Numbered from the stretch's first letter, positions 53,374-61,985 are shown. The stretch: 64,000 nt of DNA from Paenibacillus tyrphae (GCF_027925525.1 NZ_BSDJ01000007.1:1-64000), one strand, 5' to 3'. Translations and numbers: made by a program. The notes: a model not told the origin generated them from the sequence alone.

Positions 53374-53664
53374 TCATCCGCCAAACACCATGCAGGTGGA
53401 CAGATGATCCGTCGGCCAAATTTGCCTCTTCTGATTGCTAGTCAGCTCGGCGTACGGATCGCGGACCACATGCGGATCGCTCACCGGACGAAGGTCCTCC
53501 CATACACATTCCACGCCTTTCCCGCTCGCTTCCCCCGCATACATGCGGCAGCCGCTGCAAAAATTTTGTTTTTGCTCATCATCCAGCTTCACGACTCTAT
53601 TCCGCAGACAGCAGTACACCCGGCCGTCCGAATCACTCAGATTGATATGTCTCACTTCTCTCAT
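53374..53664 (-). CDS. Small cysteine-rich hypothetical protein
   Basis: This 96-residue protein has a cysteine pattern that could bind metal: YCC near residue 18, FCSGC near 36, one Cys near 53 and one near 91. I recognise no family. There is no signal peptide. The ATG at 53664 is 7 bases after AAAGGAGC. The ATG at 53670 is too close to that site. It is flanked by the TSUP gene (convergent) and the TetR gene (divergent). Confidence 0.65.
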   Translation of the reverse strand: MREVRHINLSDSDGRVYCCLRNRVVKLDDEQKQNFCSGCRMYAGEASGKGVECVWEDLRPVSDPHVVRDPYAELTSNQKRQIWPTDHLSTCMVFGG

Positions 53665-53756
53665 GTGCATGCTCCTTTCCGTTGAACGTTAAAAAGGTAA
53701 TACCCATTATATATTCGGACGAACCGGGATATGTGTAATTTTTTTAAAAAAGTAGG

Positions 53757-53813
53757 TTGATCCGGGAGGAATGTTGGTCTATAATGAATTCAACCTAATT
53801 ATCGTTAGTTAGG
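53757..53813 (+). promoter_or_regulatory. Promoter and operator of the tetR-gdx operon
   Basis: TTGATC (53757-53762) and a perfect TATAAT (53780-53785) are 17 bases apart. Downstream, CCTAA (53794) and TTAGG (53809) form an inverted repeat covering the start region, a likely site for the TetR protein encoded next. Confidence 0.72.
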
Positions 53814-53826
53814 AAGGTGCTTGTTT

Positions 53827-54417
53827 ATGACAGTTCACAAAATCAAGGCCTCCGCACTGCGGCTCTTCGCGCAGAACAGCTACGATGCGGTGCCGCTATC
53901 GGAAATCGCCAAGGAGGTCGGGATCAAGACACCTTCGCTCTACGCGCATTTCAAGAGCAAGGAAGAGTTGTTCCTGGCCGTCTACGACGATTGCCTGGCC
54001 GAGCACGCCTCCCGTGTCCGGCAATTGACCGAGAAGCTGACCGGGCTCGACACGGAGCAAAAGCTGCGGACGATTCTGTATGACGTGTGCCGCACCTACT
54101 TGCTGAGCGAGGAATACTCGACCTTTCTTAAGCGGACGATGCTGTTCCCGCCGAATGCGCTGCAGGAGGTGCTGCGCGAACGGTTTACCGCATCGGAGGA
54201 GCAGCTTACCGGGCTGCTGCAGAAGGTTTTCGAGGAGGGTATGGCTTCAGGCGTACTGCGACGCGAGCGTTCCGAGGATTTGATCGCCTCGTTCTATTGC
54301 CTGCTGGACGGTTCGTTCCTGCAGCAGTTCTATTACCGGCCAGACGACTGGGAGCATCGACTGGCAGCCGTTTGGGGAATCTACTGGAAAGGTATTGCGG
54401 AAGACAGAACATCCTAG
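53827..54417 (+). CDS. TetR family transcriptional regulator
   Basis: The 196-residue regulator has the TetR helix-turn-helix KASALRLFAQNSYDAVPLSEIAKEVGIKTPSLYAHFKSKEELF (two helices within residues 6-48) and a helical ligand-binding domain. GGAAGGTG lies 7 bases before the ATG at 53827. It is followed after 16 bases by a small multidrug-resistance-type exporter gene, so it likely represses that operon through the CCTAA/TTAGG site. Confidence 0.88.
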   Translation: MTVHKIKASALRLFAQNSYDAVPLSEIAKEVGIKTPSLYAHFKSKEELFLAVYDDCLAEHASRVRQLTEKLTGLDTEQKLRTILYDVCRTYLLSEEYSTFLKRTMLFPPNALQEVLRERFTASEEQLTGLLQKVFEEGMASGVLRRERSEDLIASFYCLLDGSFLQQFYYRPDDWEHRLAAVWGIYWKGIAEDRTS

Positions 54418-54433
54418 AGGGGAGTGGATGAGT

Positions 54434-54748
54434 ATGGCATGGGTTTATTTGACGATTGCAGGGGTTATGGAGGTCGTATGGGCGATCGGCTTAAAATATA
54501 CGCAAGGCTGGACTCGGCTTTGGCCGAGCGTCGTGACGATCGTAGGGATGATTGTCAGCTTTTATTTTCTGTCTCAAGCGCTCAAGACGCTGCCGATCGG
54601 CACGGCTTACGCGATATGGACCGGCATCGGCGCGTTAGGTACGGTACTTGTGGGGATGTTTTTTCTGGGCGAGCCGCGCGATCTGCTGCGTGTACTCTTC
54701 CTGCTGTGCATCGTCGGCGGCATCGTGGGATTGAAGGTAACGGCCTAA
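54434..54748 (+). CDS. gdx: SMR-family guanidinium exporter Gdx (SugE)
   Basis: The 104-residue protein has four transmembrane helices and matches the Gdx/SugE branch of the SMR family: AWVYLTIAGVMEVVWAIGLKY with the essential Glu13, then GWTRLWPS and GTAYAIWTGIGALGTVLVG. Gdx exports guanidinium in exchange for protons. An ATG at 54434 has GGGGAGTGG upstream; 54428 is an alternative. It forms an operon with a TetR regulator. I see no guanidine riboswitch. Confidence 0.85.
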   Translation: MAWVYLTIAGVMEVVWAIGLKYTQGWTRLWPSVVTIVGMIVSFYFLSQALKTLPIGTAYAIWTGIGALGTVLVGMFFLGEPRDLLRVLFLLCIVGGIVGLKVTA

Positions 54749-54774
54749 TCTCATACGACGTACGCCAAACGGCA

Positions 54775-54815
54775 AAGAGCCGCTGCTCCAAGAACGGAGC
54801 GGCGGCTCTATTGCT
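54775..54815 (+). terminator. Hairpin after gdx, probable terminator
   Basis: AGAGCCGC and GCGGCTCT with an inner GCTCC/GGAGC stem form a long hairpin. Only a weak T-rich run (TATTGCTT) follows. Confidence 0.55.
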
Positions 54816-54873
54816 TCAGGACGGAATTCGGCGGCGCATGGCACAATGGCCGTGCGGACGGGGGCCGGTCTTT

Positions 54874-55434
54874 TCATGCTTCTTCCCTGATCTGGGAACA
54901 AGCCGCTTCCTTCGGCGGGAATACGCTGCGGATGGCCGACACGACTTCTCTGGCCATGTTCATGACCCGGAATAAGGAAGTGCTTTGCAGAATGGCGTAT
55001 TTTTGCCCGGCATCCACATTGACGATCCCGGCAATCGAATAGTCGCCGACGTGCGGAAGCTGCTTGCCGACCGACTTGCCCGGCTCCAACGGCCGGTTGG
55101 ACACCTGGTACCAGGCTAAGGAGGCGGCCTGACCGAGACAAGCGTCGATCGCAATCACGGTTTTCCCCTGCGGAATTTCATTCAGCCGCTCCCGCATGTT
55201 GCTTGCATCGAACGGATGGGCAAGCGTACCGACCACATGCGGATACCCCGCCTCCTGCAGCATCGTGCCGGCCAGCGGTCCGAGAGCGTCGCCCGTGGAG
55301 CGGTCTGTGCCGATGCACAGAAACACCAAATCTTCCGCCGTCAGGCCGCGCGTTCGAATCATACGCAAAAAATCGGGCAGCTCGGCAGCCTTCAGCTTCT
55401 TGCGGAATAACGGCTGCGCCTGCTCGTTCGTCAT
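54874..55434 (-). CDS. yyaC: Spore protein YyaC family (GPR-protease-like fold)
   Basis: The 186-residue protein matches YyaC, a sporulation protein with a fold related to the germination protease GPR. The motif VFLCIGTDRSTGDALGPLAGTML is at about residues 37-59. IAIDACLG near residue 97 and the closing HVGDYSIAGIVNVDAG near 128-143 are also typical. It is expressed in the forespore of Bacillus. The exact role is not known. AAAGGGGAAA precedes the ATG. Confidence 0.88.
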   Translation of the reverse strand: MTNEQAQPLFRKKLKAAELPDFLRMIRTRGLTAEDLVFLCIGTDRSTGDALGPLAGTMLQEAGYPHVVGTLAHPFDASNMRERLNEIPQGKTVIAIDACLGQAASLAWYQVSNRPLEPGKSVGKQLPHVGDYSIAGIVNVDAGQKYAILQSTSLFRVMNMAREVVSAIRSVFPPKEAACSQIREEA

Positions 55435-55523
55435 TGCGTTTCCCCTTTCCGTTGTTGTTTATATAGTAGCATACTGCATAGGAATACCGCTTTCAATATT
55501 TGTTCCTACCGCGCGAGACATGC

Positions 55524-55529
55524 TATAAT
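55524..55529 (+). promoter_or_regulatory. Promoter -10 box of the glycosyltransferase gene
   Basis: A perfect TATAAT is preceded by TTGTTC 18 bases upstream (55500-55505). The expected start near 55536 leaves almost no leader for the ATG at 55544, which favours the ATG at 55592. Confidence 0.55.
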
Positions 55530-55591
55530 TCGGACAAAGCAAGATGAGTGCAAGTACAGCTCAGAACCGGCGGAAGGCAGGGATCAACCCG

Positions 55592-56824
55592 ATGGGGGTC
55601 ATGGACATATGGGCGCTAGCGGCGCTTGCCTACTGGCTGTTCATGCTGTGGGACACGCTGCGGGCGCGGCAATGGATGCTGAAGCTTCCCCGCTCGGAGC
55701 CGGGACAAGCGGGGTGGAAAGCGGGCAGAACTTCTCAGGACGGCAAAGAGTCCGAAGCGCCCCTCGTCTCGATTATTATCGCGGCGAAAGAAGAGGAATC
55801 GTCCATCGTCGAAACGGTGAAGCATCTGCTCGGGCAAACGTACCCCCGGATTGAAATCATCGCCGTGAACGACCGGTCGCAGGATACGACCGGACGCAAG
55901 CTGGATGAGCTGCGGCGGTGGTCCGAGGGACGGGCCGGCATCGCGGTGCCGCTGCGGGTCATTCACATTACGTCGCTGCCATCCGGCTGGCTTGGCAAAA
56001 ATCATGCGCTGTATCAAGGCTATTTGCAGGCGCGGGGCAAATATTTGCTATTCACGGACGCCGACGTGCAGTTCGAGCCGCAAACGGTTGAGGATGCGGT
56101 CCGCTTCCTGCAGGAGCAGCAGGCCGATCACGTGACGCTGGCCCCCCGGATGCTTGTACGAGGCTTATGGCTTCGGACGTTCGTGCAATTTTTCTTTTTT
56201 ACGCTCAGTCTTTACATCCGCCCTTGGCGGGGGAACGACGACTTCCAGAACCGGCACGGGATGGGGATCGGCGCCTTCAATCTGATCACAAGACAGGCGT
56301 ATGAACGGATCGGCACGCACCAAGCCATCGCGCTGCGGCCGGACGACGATCTTCAGCTCGGCCGGAAGGTCAAGGAAGCCCGGCTCCGGCAGCGGCTCGC
56401 CTCCGGCACGGAGCATATTGCCGTCGAATGGTATACAAGCCTCGGGGAGGCCATTCGCGGTCTGGAGAAAAACTTGTTTTCGGGCTTCGGCTACCGTTTA
56501 AGCTTCGCGTCTCTCGGCGTGCTGGGTCAGCTTGCGCTGTTCCTGTTCCCTTGGGCAGGCATGCTGCTTCTGTCCGGCCCGGCGGCTTGGGGCTTCGCTC
56601 TGTCGGTCGCGCTGATGCTCGCCGTCTATTTTCTGCTGATCCGCTCGATCACCGGAGAAGGCGGATTCGAGGCGCTGCTGATGCCTCTGAGCGTCGTTCT
56701 GTTATGCTATATCGTCACCCGCTCGGTCTGGCTGACCTTGAAACAAGGCGGGATATATTGGAGAGGCACCTTCTATTCCTTAAAGGAGCTTAGGCGTATG
56801 AAAGCCCGCGATGGTTCCGATTGA
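55592..56824 (+). CDS. Family 2 glycosyltransferase, membrane-bound
   Basis: The 410-residue enzyme has an N-terminal membrane helix and a GT-A domain with VSIIIAAKEEESSIVETVKHLL, the metal-binding FTDADVQFEP (DxD) and RPDDDLQLGRK. Four to five C-terminal helices follow. It resembles the CrtQ/HpnB-like branch of family 2, which adds sugars to lipids or carotenoids. Acceptor unknown. The start is unsure: 55592 has AGGG 10 bases upstream, 55544 is an alternative. Note the QNRHGMGIGAFNLITR segment typical of this branch. Confidence 0.84.
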   Translation: MGVMDIWALAALAYWLFMLWDTLRARQWMLKLPRSEPGQAGWKAGRTSQDGKESEAPLVSIIIAAKEEESSIVETVKHLLGQTYPRIEIIAVNDRSQDTTGRKLDELRRWSEGRAGIAVPLRVIHITSLPSGWLGKNHALYQGYLQARGKYLLFTDADVQFEPQTVEDAVRFLQEQQADHVTLAPRMLVRGLWLRTFVQFFFFTLSLYIRPWRGNDDFQNRHGMGIGAFNLITRQAYERIGTHQAIALRPDDDLQLGRKVKEARLRQRLASGTEHIAVEWYTSLGEAIRGLEKNLFSGFGYRLSFASLGVLGQLALFLFPWAGMLLLSGPAAWGFALSVALMLAVYFLLIRSITGEGGFEALLMPLSVVLLCYIVTRSVWLTLKQGGIYWRGTFYSLKELRRMKARDGSD

Positions 56825-56883
56825 TTCGCGCTTGTGTTTCCGGTCCGCATATTTCCCAATTTATATAAAAGGAGCTTGTCAAC

Positions 56884-57579
56884 ATGATCTTGGAAGTCAT
56901 TGCCACGAGCGTGGCCGATGCTATTATTGCCGAAAAAAACGGAGCGGGACGAATCGAGCTCATTTCCGGCATCTGCGAAGGCGGCGTAACTCCAAGCTAT
57001 GGACTCATCGAACAGGTTGTCGCTTCGGTCAGCATTCCCGTCAATGTCATGATTCGCCCGCACAGCAATTCGTTCTGTTACGACGAATGGGACCTCGAAA
57101 CGATGCTGACGGATATTCGGACGGTACGGCGTCTCGGCGCCGCCGGAATCGTAACCGGCTGCTTGACGCCGGAACGCAAGGTGGATACGGAGCTGCTCGA
57201 GAAGCTGCTGGCCGAGGTCGGCGAATTGTCGGTCACCTTTCACCGGGCGATTGACGAGACGGACGATCTGGAGGGCACGCTGCACGTACTCGCCCAATAT
57301 CCGCAAATCCACCGGGTGCTGACGTCCGGCGGCAAGCCGAGCGTGCTGGATGCCCGGGACGAGATTCTCCGGCTGCAGGCCGTCGAGCTGTCGCATCCGA
57401 TCGCCATTCTCGCAGGTAGCGGGCTCAACCTCCAATCGCTGGCCTCGTTTATTCGGGATACCGGCGTACGTGAGGTACATATGGGCACTGGCGTGCGCCG
57501 CGGGAACCGCGCGCAGGATACGGTCGATCCCGAGCTCGTGCGGGTAGCAGCGGATATCGTCGCTGGATTTTCCAAGTAA
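56884..57579 (+). CDS. cutC: CutC family protein
   Basis: The 231-residue TIM-barrel protein matches CutC: LEVIATSVADAIIAEKNGAGRIELIS at the N terminus, VMIRPHSNSFCYDEWDLETML, TFHRAIDETDD and VLTSGGKPS. CutC was linked to copper tolerance in E. coli, but the direct link is disputed, and the enzymatic role is unknown. AAAAGGAGC precedes the ATG. It lies 59 bases after the glycosyltransferase and is followed by a terminator. Confidence 0.92.
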   Translation: MILEVIATSVADAIIAEKNGAGRIELISGICEGGVTPSYGLIEQVVASVSIPVNVMIRPHSNSFCYDEWDLETMLTDIRTVRRLGAAGIVTGCLTPERKVDTELLEKLLAEVGELSVTFHRAIDETDDLEGTLHVLAQYPQIHRVLTSGGKPSVLDARDEILRLQAVELSHPIAILAGSGLNLQSLASFIRDTGVREVHMGTGVRRGNRAQDTVDPELVRVAADIVAGFSK

Positions 57580-57601
57580 AGACGCTTCGTGTAATCGTCA
57601 C

Positions 57602-57632
57602 AGCCGTACGGCATAAGCCGGACGGCTTTTTC
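57602..57632 (+). terminator. cutC terminator
   Basis: AGCCGT and ACGGCT flank a loop that contains further CGGC/GCCG pairing, followed by TTTTT. Confidence 0.85.
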
Positions 57633-57923
57633 CTATGCCCTTGCCTTAGAACCTTCCTCCCCCAAGCGCTCCCTCCCTCGTCCCCTCGACAAACTGCGAC
57701 GACAAGAGCTATCTTTTTTCGAATCAGGCTAGTTCGAAGTTACCATTTTATTCGAAGCTATTGAAAATAGGAGTCTCATCCTGTAGCCTTAATATGAATA
57801 AGGAAAATATAGTTATTTATTCTATTATTTAGGTTTAAAACTTTTCTGCGATTGAACGGGTGGCCACCTTTCAATACATAACAACAGGACATGACAAAAC
57901 GAACTTTTTGTCGGAGGTGTTGT
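57633..57923. other. Intergenic region with three TTCGAA sites
   Basis: No gene is visible in these 290 bases. TTCGAA occurs at 57718, 57733 and 57751, which could be a repressor array. An AT-rich stretch (57790-57835) with TATAGT and TATTCT could hold a promoter for the next gene. Confidence 0.4.
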
Positions 57924-58400
57924 GTGCCATGGAAAAAAAACGGTTTGAATGCGGCGGCCGCAGAACGTCACTACGATACGGAAAATAACCCTATTCTGAT
58001 CGGCTACTGGAATCCGAATGAGTGCGGCCGCAACAAGAAGGACACGTACGCCCGGCATACGATCGGTGAGCTGCAAAATTCCTCCGGCCGCTACGGCAAC
58101 GCCACCTGGTATAATACGTCGGGAAAAAATGCGCTGCCTTACCGAAACGGCTCCAGCACAACAGGGCAAAATAAGGTCGATGTCAAAATGAACATCAACT
58201 TCACCATCCGGGATGTGGATAAGAACAAGGCGTCGACGATCAAGCGCAACGATTTCGGTCCGAACCAATGCCCGGGCAGCCGCTACGCGAAGGTCATCGC
58301 CGACCTGGACAAGACCGTGTTTAAAGATCTTCACGGGAACACGAGCGACGGCGTGTTTTACTCCAGAACTTTGGTGCCGTTGGAAAACTGGAATCCGTAA
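57924..58400 (+). CDS. Hypothetical protein, possibly double-psi beta-barrel
   Basis: I cannot name this 158-residue protein. Its C-terminal part (about residues 90-150) has KRNDFGPNQCPGSRYAKVIADLDKTVFKDL, which loosely recalls the NDRGP...IDLS core of RlpA-like double-psi barrels. It has two cysteines that could form a disulfide, although no signal peptide is visible. GTG at 57924 follows GGAGG by 6 bases. An ATG at 57929 in another frame is also well placed but gives only 19 codons, which could hint at a frameshifted leader. The next gene follows after 48 bases. Confidence 0.6.
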   Translation: MPWKKNGLNAAAAERHYDTENNPILIGYWNPNECGRNKKDTYARHTIGELQNSSGRYGNATWYNTSGKNALPYRNGSSTTGQNKVDVKMNINFTIRDVDKNKASTIKRNDFGPNQCPGSRYAKVIADLDKTVFKDLHGNTSDGVFYSRTLVPLENWNP

Positions 58401-58448
58401 TATTTTTTTGCGAATGGTTTACGATTATTTTCAGGCTGGGGTGGAATT

Positions 58449-59621
58449 ATGGGGTCTGCGCAAACGGTAAACCGCTTCCATATTATCGCGTTAATTTTAA
58501 TTCTTATTGTCGGTCTTTCGTGGATCGTGCACCTGTTGATCACAAGCTACCAGGGTCTGAAAGGCGTTCAAAACTATAAAGGCTGGCTTGCGGGCATTAC
58601 GGCCGACGGAACGGGGAGCCTGCTTGTCGCTTTTCATCCGGAGCAGGCAGAAAGCAAGACGATTTTAAAGCTGCCGAACGTGACTCCAGACAATTTCGGG
58701 GTGATCTGCCCAAACGGGACAAAAGCCGCCTACACCCAATGGAACGAGCAGCAGACGGTCAGGTATCTGGTTGTTCAATCGCTGACGAGCGCCAAGCAGC
58801 ACGTATTTTTCGATGACCTCCCTGCGATGAACGAGATCAAGACGATCTCGTGGTTCCCCGATCACCGGAGGATTTTGTTTGTGAAAAGCGACCAAACCAC
58901 TCATGTCAACCAAGAGATCAGCATGTTGGATACGGGCAGCGGAAAGGTCGAGACCTTGGTCAAGGGCGGAATTCGGCTGGTCAAGCGAGCGGAAGAAGAG
59001 AACGGGGAAGAACGGATGAAGTTTTATATGACCCAAGACGAACTGGATCGAATCGTTCAATCGTACGGAGGGAAGCCCGTTCCGCTCGACGACGCCGGAG
59101 GGTATTTGATGGTCGAGTTTGCCGCACCGGTCCTTTCCCCCGACGGGAATCGGATCGTGTACAGCGCCACGTTGAACCGCAATTATGCCAAAGGAGAAAA
59201 TGTTCCGCTATGGCTGGCCTCAAGCCTATGGGTTTACGACCTGACGAGCGGTCAAAATAAAATGATCTATTCCCCTTCCGACCGTTCGGCCGTCGGGAAA
59301 GCCATCTGGACGTCGGACGGCAGCCATGTTGCCTTCATCAGCTATACCGGGGCCAACGGGGAAGGCGGAGCGATTGAATATATGGACCTGGCGAGCGCGA
59401 AGGTCAAAACGATTTTCCCGCCGACTGCCGAGCATCACAATAACGTGAACCTGATTGCGCTGGACCGCAACGAAATTTCCTTTATTTCCGCGCCGAAGTC
59501 CGGGAGCTTGAAGAATGCGAAAAGGTGGATTTTGAACCCGGAAACAGGAGAAACGCGGTTGATGCCGGTTCAATTGAAGGGGCAGAACGCGCTGCTGCGA
59601 AATTTTTCAAACGTACAGTAG
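58449..59621 (+). CDS. Membrane-anchored TolB-like beta-propeller protein
   Basis: The 390-residue protein has one N-terminal transmembrane helix (about residues 11-32). The beta-propeller-like repeat region carries blades such as ISWFPDHRRILFVKSD, APVLSPDGNRIVYSATL and AIWTSDGSHVAFISYTG, the WD/PD40 pattern of TolB-like proteins. It probably faces the outside of the cell. Partner and role are unknown. TGGGGTGG lies 5 bases before the ATG. It may form an operon with the preceding gene. Confidence 0.75.
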   Translation: MGSAQTVNRFHIIALILILIVGLSWIVHLLITSYQGLKGVQNYKGWLAGITADGTGSLLVAFHPEQAESKTILKLPNVTPDNFGVICPNGTKAAYTQWNEQQTVRYLVVQSLTSAKQHVFFDDLPAMNEIKTISWFPDHRRILFVKSDQTTHVNQEISMLDTGSGKVETLVKGGIRLVKRAEEENGEERMKFYMTQDELDRIVQSYGGKPVPLDDAGGYLMVEFAAPVLSPDGNRIVYSATLNRNYAKGENVPLWLASSLWVYDLTSGQNKMIYSPSDRSAVGKAIWTSDGSHVAFISYTGANGEGGAIEYMDLASAKVKTIFPPTAEHHNNVNLIALDRNEISFISAPKSGSLKNAKRWILNPETGETRLMPVQLKGQNALLRNFSNVQ

Positions 59622-59641
59622 GGTAATTTAAAAACACAAAG

Positions 59642-59674
59642 CGCTGAAAGCCCTTCTGCCGGGCTTTCAGCCGA
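59642..59674. terminator. Terminator between convergent genes
   Basis: GCTGAAAGCCC pairs perfectly with GGGCTTTCAGC. A T-rich tract follows on the minus strand (GCTTTGTGTTTTT), while the plus side lacks one. Confidence 0.7.
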
Positions 59675-59714
59675 TCACGCTGGAGCCCTTCCCGAGAAGG
59701 CCGGCCTATTTTCG

Positions 59715-60542
59715 CTACTCCTTCACGGCTCCCGCGCTCAGGCCGGACTCGACCTTTTCCTGAAACAGCAAGTAGATGACAATGGTCGGAATGATCGTGA
59801 GAATGATGCCTGCGAACGTCGGGCCCATCTGCGAGCTGCCCCGTTCCCCTACGAAGGACATCAGCGCCATCGAAATGTTGAACATGCTCCGGTCATTGAC
59901 CATAATGACGTTCCATATCAAATCGTTATAAATATCGAAAAAGGCCAGGATTCCTGCTGTCGAAATGGCAGGCATAGACAGAGGCGTCAAGATCCGAAAC
60001 AGCAGCGTCGCCGGGCCGCAGCCGTCCATGACCGCCGATTCGTCGATTTCCTTGTTAATTCCTTTCATAAAGCCGGTAATTAAAAATATCGTGAGCGGCA
60101 GTTGAAATGTCGCGTACAGCACGATCATGACGAAATAGTTGTTAAAGCCGTTGAACGAGCCGATCATCCGGGAAATCGGAATGACGAGAGAATAGACGGG
60201 GATCATCAGCCCCATGATGAAATAAATATATAAGGCGCCGTTCCACCTCAGCGAGATCCGGGTCAAGATAAACGACGCCATGGTTCCCAAGACCAAGGTC
60301 AAAAGCGTGCCTGCGATCGCGTAAATGAAGGAGTTCCATACGGCTTTATCAATGTGTGCGGTGACAAAAGCGAGCTTGTAGTTGCTCCAGCGCCATACCT
60401 CGGGCAGCGAAAAGACGTTATTGTATATTTCCAGATTGTCCTTGAGCGAAGAAATCACCGAAAAAAACAACGGATACATAAAAATTACCGCGCAAAGCGT
60501 AGAAAACAAGTATGCCGGAATTTTATACGAGCGAAGCGTCAT
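59715..60542 (-). CDS. Sugar ABC transporter permease (MalG type)
   Basis: The 275-residue permease has six membrane helices and the coupling-helix motif KEIDESAVMDGCGPATLLFRILTPL (about residues 150-174). It is the second permease of a carbohydrate ABC importer. Start choice is uncertain: ATG at 60542 is 9 bases after GGCAGGTG, while a GTG at 60554 overlaps that site. It follows the MalF-type permease by 18 bases. No ATPase gene is in the cluster. Confidence 0.86.
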   Translation of the reverse strand: MTLRSYKIPAYLFSTLCAVIFMYPLFFSVISSLKDNLEIYNNVFSLPEVWRWSNYKLAFVTAHIDKAVWNSFIYAIAGTLLTLVLGTMASFILTRISLRWNGALYIYFIMGLMIPVYSLVIPISRMIGSFNGFNNYFVMIVLYATFQLPLTIFLITGFMKGINKEIDESAVMDGCGPATLLFRILTPLSMPAISTAGILAFFDIYNDLIWNVIMVNDRSMFNISMALMSFVGERGSSQMGPTFAGIILTIIPTIVIYLLFQEKVESGLSAGAVKE

Positions 60543-60560
60543 GTTCCATTTCACCTGCCT

Positions 60561-61442
60561 TTATTTCATCGTCTTCGTGTTCATCAGCTTGTTAAGTATG
60601 ATCGTGGATAAGAGTGCCGCCACGATAATAAAGGTGCCGATAGCGTTGCCCATCCCGAAGTTGTTGTATTTAAAGGACTCGTAATAGAGCAGCGTGGTAG
60701 GCACATCCGTGGCGCCGTTCGGTCCTCCGCCGGTCATGACGAAAATTTGCCCGAACACGCGAAGCGATTGCGTCACGGCAAGGATCGAGAAAATTTTCAG
60801 CGTCTCCTTCATCATCGGCACGGTAATGTACCAGAGCCGTTTAAAACCAACCGCTCCGTCCATGGCCGCCGCCTCGTACAATTGCTCCGGAATCGCGACC
60901 ATACCGCTGGCGAAAATGATCATGTTCAGCCCGCAGTAAATCCAGGCGTTGACCACCACAACGACATAGATCGCAATGGCCGGTTCGCCGAGCCAATCGT
61001 GGGTCAGCGAGCTTGCGCCGATCGCAGAAAGCACCATGTTGACGAGGCCGCCCTCCCCTTTGAGCAAAAACTGCCACATCAAGCCGACAGCCGTGAGCGG
61101 GAGCACGGAAGGCATAAAGAAGGCAATTTTGAAAAAGCGTCTTCCCTTCATCTTGCTGGTGACGATATGCGCTAGAGCGAAAGCGATCGGCAAGATCAGC
61201 ACGAACGAGGCTAGGATAAACACGCCAATATTTTTGAGCGAACGGTAAAATTCAGGCTTTTGAAACATCGCGATGTAGTTTTGCAGCCCGACATATTCCA
61301 AGGCAACGTTCTTGATGCCGTTCCAGCTAAAAAAGGACATGTAAGCCGTCTGAAAGATCGGCACGATGAACGCCAGCGTATATAACAAGAGCGCCGGCAG
61401 CAAAAAAACGGCTGCAATCAAATAAGGCTTTCGGCCGACCAT
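60561..61442 (-). CDS. Sugar ABC transporter permease (MalF type)
   Basis: The 293-residue permease has six membrane helices. The coupling motif EQLYEAAAMDGAVGFKRLWYITVPM is at about residues 193-217. It is the partner of the MalG-type permease just downstream. GAGGAGGGG lies 8 bases before the ATG at 61442. Unusually, 571 bases of repeat-rich sequence separate it from the binding-protein gene upstream, which normally adjoins the permeases. Confidence 0.87.
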   Translation of the reverse strand: MVGRKPYLIAAVFLLPALLLYTLAFIVPIFQTAYMSFFSWNGIKNVALEYVGLQNYIAMFQKPEFYRSLKNIGVFILASFVLILPIAFALAHIVTSKMKGRRFFKIAFFMPSVLPLTAVGLMWQFLLKGEGGLVNMVLSAIGASSLTHDWLGEPAIAIYVVVVVNAWIYCGLNMIIFASGMVAIPEQLYEAAAMDGAVGFKRLWYITVPMMKETLKIFSILAVTQSLRVFGQIFVMTGGGPNGATDVPTTLLYYESFKYNNFGMGNAIGTFIIVAALLSTIILNKLMNTKTMK

Positions 61443-61454
61443 GTTGTTCCCCTC

Positions 61455-61790
61455 CTCAGAGCTTTCCGTAGGAAAGCCGGAGCTTGTCAAGAAAGATGGA
61501 AAAACAGGTAATAGAGGTTATGAGGGGACGGGGTATCTACTTCCGGTCGCTGCTCCACCCCGCAAAGTGAAGTTGAAACAGGGGAGCTTAGTCCGAGTAC
61601 TTTGCGGGGACCCCGGGTCTGCAGGAAATCTTAATTGGAAGCTGCTTAGCAGCGGATATTTCCCGCAGACAAAGGCGAACGCTATCGCTCCTCCAGTAGA
61701 TACCCCATCTCCGCATGTATCTCTATTCTTGTCAAAGCCACTTTCTTAACAGCCTCAAGCTTTCCATCGGAAAGCTGGCTTTTTCATAAT
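61455..61790. repeat. Structured repeat element A with long imperfect terminal inverted repeats
   Basis: The ends (61456-61541 and 61697-61785) are imperfect inverted copies sharing AGCTTTCCG, AAGAAAG, AATAGAG and GGGGTATCTACT. Inside lie CCCCGCAAAGT/ACTTTGCGGGG, an 11-of-12 pair TCTGC-GGAAAT/ATTTCC-GCAGA and a GCTGC/GCAGC hairpin. The right end carries AGCTTTCC/GGAAAGCT followed by CTTTTT, which could work as a terminator on the plus strand. No coding frame is evident. Confidence 0.65.
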
Positions 61791-61795
61791 TACTT

Positions 61796-61985
61796 TACTT
61801 TTCCGCGAGGAAAACTAGCTTTTGTGGTTCAGCAATTCTCCAATAATAGTAGGTGGGGTATATCCCGGAAGAGTGCAACGTCCGCCTTTGAACCCCGCGA
61901 AAACACCTCTACTTTTAATCAAAACTTTCGCGGGGTTCAAGAGTGGCTGGAGGGATATACCCCACCGGACTATGACGGAGAATCA
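61796..61985. repeat. Structured repeat element B, diverged copy of the same plan
   Basis: It starts with a TTTTCC/GGAAAA hairpin. An outer perfect pair follows, GGTGGGGTATATCCC with GGGATATACCCCACC, enclosing a perfect TTGAACCCCGCGAAA with TTTCGCGGGGTTCAA. The order hairpin, GGGGTAT arm, CCCCGC hairpin matches element A. It ends about 30 bases before the stop codon of the binding-protein gene. Confidence 0.65.

Noticed and set aside
61455-61985. Insertion sequence
   Set aside because: There is no transposase frame and no clear target-site duplication. At most it could be a non-autonomous element.
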